DNA of 7,659 nucleotides from an uncultured Rhodospirillaceae bacterium (GTDB lineage: Bacteria > Pseudomonadota > Alphaproteobacteria > CAAGCB01 > CAG-977): NCBI GenBank assembly GCA_900553035.1, contig USCC01000099.1:1-7659 (forward strand). The letters run 5' to 3'. A program made the translations under genes and the position numbers. Below are positions 5,783 to 7,659 of this stretch, one piece after another (position 1 is the stretch's first letter; every line of letters begins with the position of its first letter). The notes beneath the pieces are model-generated. The model was not told the origin of the DNA, made no database searches, and saw nothing but the letters and a program-made list of their open reading frames with translations.

Positions 5783-6697
5783 ATGACAAAGCTTTTTGAA
5801 AAAGCCGCTCTTGCCGGCGTCGGTCTGATTGGTTCGTCGCTGGCTCGCGTCCTGAAGAAAAAAGGGATGGTCGGTACAATTGCCGGGGTTTCCCGTTCGG
5901 AAGAAAACCGGCGGATGGCTCTGGAACTTGGTATCGCGGATGAAATGCATGCCGGAATTGCGGATGCCGTTCGGGATGCTGATGCGGTTTTCCTCTGTCT
6001 TCCCGTCGGTTCCATGGGCGCGGCGGCCGCAGAGATGGCGCCCTTTCTCAAACCCGGTGCCCTTGTGACAGATGTTGGTTCGGTCAAGACAAAAGTGATT
6101 GAGGCTGTTGCGCCTGTCCTGCCTTCTGATGTGCATTTCGTGCCGGCTCATCCGGTTGCCGGAACGGAAAAATCAGGGCCGTCCAACGGGTTTGCCGAGC
6201 TGTTTGAAGGGCGGTGGTGCATCATTACTCCGACGGCGGAAACGGACAGTGAAGCCGTGGCGCTTGTCCGCCGGGTCTGGGAGGAGGCCGGCATGAATGT
6301 GGAAGAAATGACGCCGCAACGTCACGACACAATCATGGCTCTGGTGTCGCATCTGCCGCATCTGATTGCGTACACAATTGTCGGCACGGCAGCCGATTTG
6401 GAGGAGGAAACACAGGAAGAGGTCATCAAGTTTTCGGCCGGCGGCTTCCGCGATTTCACGCGTATCGCCGGTTCGGATCCGGTCATGTGGCGTGACATTT
6501 TCCTGAATAATGCCGATGCGGTTCTGGAGGTGCTTCAGCGCTTTTCCGAAGACTTGACCGCTCTGCAGCGCGCTATCCGGAAAAAGGATGGAGACACGCT
6601 TCTGGATTTGTTCTCCCGGACGCGGCTTATCCGGCGGCAGGTTATTGAAGCGCGTCAGGATCAGCCTGAAAATGAAAAGCTGTTGTTGAAAAAATGA
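5783..6697 (+). CDS. tyrA: Prephenate (or arogenate) dehydrogenase
   Basis: This 304-residue stand-alone TyrA-family enzyme oxidatively decarboxylates prephenate to 4-hydroxyphenylpyruvate, or arogenate to tyrosine, in tyrosine synthesis. The dinucleotide-binding loop GVGLIGSS is at 12-19. The second strand ends in GVSRSE (35-40), without the acidic residue usual for strict NAD use. The Ser-Arg pair recalls NADP-using arogenate dehydrogenases, so the cofactor may be NADP; this is inference. The substrate motif HPVAGTEKSGP lies at 123-133 with the likely catalytic H123. SHLPHL is at 189-194, and the typical GGFRDFTRIAGSDPVMW spans 220-236. The C-terminus is a helical dimerisation domain; there is no chorismate mutase or ACT domain. 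AAGGAG at 5772-5777 is five bases before the ATG. It is followed 46 bases later by pheA in the same direction, likely one operon. Confidence 0.93.
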   Translation: MTKLFEKAALAGVGLIGSSLARVLKKKGMVGTIAGVSRSEENRRMALELGIADEMHAGIADAVRDADAVFLCLPVGSMGAAAAEMAPFLKPGALVTDVGSVKTKVIEAVAPVLPSDVHFVPAHPVAGTEKSGPSNGFAELFEGRWCIITPTAETDSEAVALVRRVWEEAGMNVEEMTPQRHDTIMALVSHLPHLIAYTIVGTAADLEEETQEEVIKFSAGGFRDFTRIAGSDPVMWRDIFLNNADAVLEVLQRFSEDLTALQRAIRKKDGDTLLDLFSRTRLIRRQVIEARQDQPENEKLLLKK

Positions 6698-6698
6698 A

Positions 6699-6712
6699 AT
6701 CATGTATATGAT
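6699..6712 (+). promoter_or_regulatory. Small dyad with possible -10 element before pheA
   Basis: ATCAT and ATGAT frame a GTAT centre (6699-6712), just after the tyrA stop. The right half contains TATGAT (6707-6712), a five-of-six -10 match. TTGTTG (6683-6688) with an 18-bp spacer, or TTGAAA (6686-6691) with 15 bp, could be the -35 inside the end of tyrA. This might give pheA its own promoter in addition to read-through from tyrA. Chance occurrence in AT-rich spacer DNA is quite possible. Confidence 0.3.
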
Positions 6713-6743
6713 AGGGTCGTGATTTTTTCGGGAGATGACAAGT

Positions 6744-7659
6744 ATGACGAAAGTAACCTATCAGGGAGTGATCGGGTGCTATTCCTCCATGACATGCGAG
6801 CACTGTTTTCCGGATGCCGACCACCGGGGATGTCTTTCCTTCGGGGATGCAATGCAGTCCGTCCTGAGCGGTGAAGCGGATATCGCCGTGATTCCGGTCG
6901 AAAATTCGACGGCTGGGCGCGTGATGGAGGTGTACAACATTCTTCCGGAATCAGGGCTGTACATTATCGGCGAGTACTTCCTGCCGATTCATCACTGCCT
7001 GATGATGCCGACGAAATATGTTCGGGGCCTGCCGCCCCAGAACCTGACGGAAGAGGAGCTTTTGGAATGGAAGCGCCGCAAGCCGTCGGAAGAGGAGCTG
7101 AACCGCGCCATTACGCGCATTTCCGAAGTCCGGAGTCATACGCAGGGATTGGCGCAGTGCCAGAAATTCCTGTTGCATAACCTGCCGAACGCCCGCCAGC
7201 GCGAAGCTTGGGATACGGCCGGGGCGGCTCGCGACCTGGCCCAGGATCCGGTGCCCAATGTCGCCGTTCTGGCCCCTGCCGGCGCCGTGCGGTACGGCAT
7301 GACAATCCTGAAGGAAAATGTGGAGGATGATCCCAGCAACACAACACGTTTCCTGTTCCTGCGCAAAACGCCGCTTGACGCCGGGGAAATCCGTCATCCG
7401 TCGATTACGACTCTTGTTTTCCAGACGCGTCATGAATCCGGTGCGCTGGTCGAGGCTCTGAAGGTGTTTCAGAAGCACCGCATCAACATGACGAAGCTGG
7501 AAACCTACATGACCGGAAGCCATCATTCAAAACCCGTTTTTTATGTGGATCTGGCCATGGATCAGTATTCGCCCGTCGGTCGGAAGGCCCTTGAGGAATT
7601 AAGCCGCGAATCTTCCAGCGTTCAGGTGCTCGGAACGTACGAGGCCAGTCCGGCACGGT
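6744..7659 (+). CDS. pheA: Prephenate dehydratase with ACT domain (3' end cut by window)
   Basis: At least 305 residues are present and the frame is still open at the window edge. The enzyme decarboxylates and dehydrates prephenate to phenylpyruvate in phenylalanine synthesis. Landmarks: GEADIAVIPVENSTAGRV (43-60), ILPESGLYIIGEYFLPI (66-82), SHTQGLAQC (131-139, in place of SHPQALAQC), DTAGAA (157-162) and the catalytic-site motif NTTRF (199-203). The regulatory ACT domain follows from about 221, with SGALV (232-236). The second phenylalanine-site motif is KLETYM (251-256) where many bacteria have ESRP; alphaproteobacterial enzymes commonly have ESY-like forms, so allostery need not be lost. 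Odd points are a charged insert at about 90-124 and four cysteines at 12, 18, 21 and 30. GGGAG at 6730-6734 is nine bases before ATG 6744; the in-frame ATG at 6735 would be too close to it. No chorismate mutase domain is attached. Confidence 0.93.
   Translation, partial: MTKVTYQGVIGCYSSMTCEHCFPDADHRGCLSFGDAMQSVLSGEADIAVIPVENSTAGRVMEVYNILPESGLYIIGEYFLPIHHCLMMPTKYVRGLPPQNLTEEELLEWKRRKPSEEELNRAITRISEVRSHTQGLAQCQKFLLHNLPNARQREAWDTAGAARDLAQDPVPNVAVLAPAGAVRYGMTILKENVEDDPSNTTRFLFLRKTPLDAGEIRHPSITTLVFQTRHESGALVEALKVFQKHRINMTKLETYMTGSHHSKPVFYVDLAMDQYSPVGRKALEELSRESSSVQVLGTYEASPAR

Noticed and set aside
5707..6087. Upstream extension of the prepilin peptidase frame
   Set aside because: The added residues are antisense to tyrA and low in family character. 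The ATG at 5706 has a well-spaced ribosome site.

Overview
The window looks like a chromosomal stretch of an alphaproteobacterium. The strongest lineage cue is the prephenate dehydratase at the right edge: its motifs (ENSTAGRV, ILPESGLYIIGE, and an ACT domain reading KLETYM instead of the usual ESRP) follow the alphaproteobacterial form as I remember it. Coding regions are moderately GC-rich; the intergenic DNA at the left edge is clearly AT-richer. I see no tRNA, rRNA, CRISPR array, insertion sequence or phage gene.

Left part (1-1700), the unusual part. The minus strand carries the first codons of a predicted exported protein (start at 150). It is broken at a run of ten Cs: as given the frame stops at 52-54, but with one C fewer it stays open to the window edge. 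It is separated by 345 bases from a plus-strand flavodoxin. That gap holds a tandem array of four 11-bp units (205-248), spaced like PhoB/OmpR-type operators, and then a promoter with the 19-bp spacer and central dyad typical of MerR-family control (302-332). The flavodoxin (496-1065) has a signal peptide, and a second ATG with its own Shine-Dalgarno lies just after it. A 20-bp perfect inverted repeat (1212-1231) precedes a small unrecognised gene (1244-1639), which ends at a strong bidirectional terminator.

Middle part (1723-5706). An RlmI-type 23S rRNA cytosine methyltransferase lies on the minus strand. Divergent from it is a 661-residue mosaic protein with a degenerate cyclic-nucleotide-binding domain, an acidic low-complexity linker, a central alpha/beta region and TPR-like repeats with a 47-residue period. 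Its 3' end overlaps by 18 bp the 3' end of a minus-strand A24-family prepilin peptidase. That peptidase keeps both catalytic aspartates but has no zinc-binding cysteines in the loop after the first membrane helix.

Right part (5783-7659). Prephenate dehydrogenase (tyrA) and prephenate dehydratase (pheA, cut by the window end) are adjacent and co-directional. Together they form the two branches from prephenate to tyrosine and phenylalanine. The pheA enzyme has an extra charged segment of about 30 residues and an unusual cysteine-rich N-terminus.

The genes from 1723 onward are mostly housekeeping. The possible novelties are the phase-variable-looking exported protein, the doubly regulated dual-start flavodoxin and the cNMP-TPR mosaic protein. 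All assignments rest on reading motifs by eye; no database search was made.
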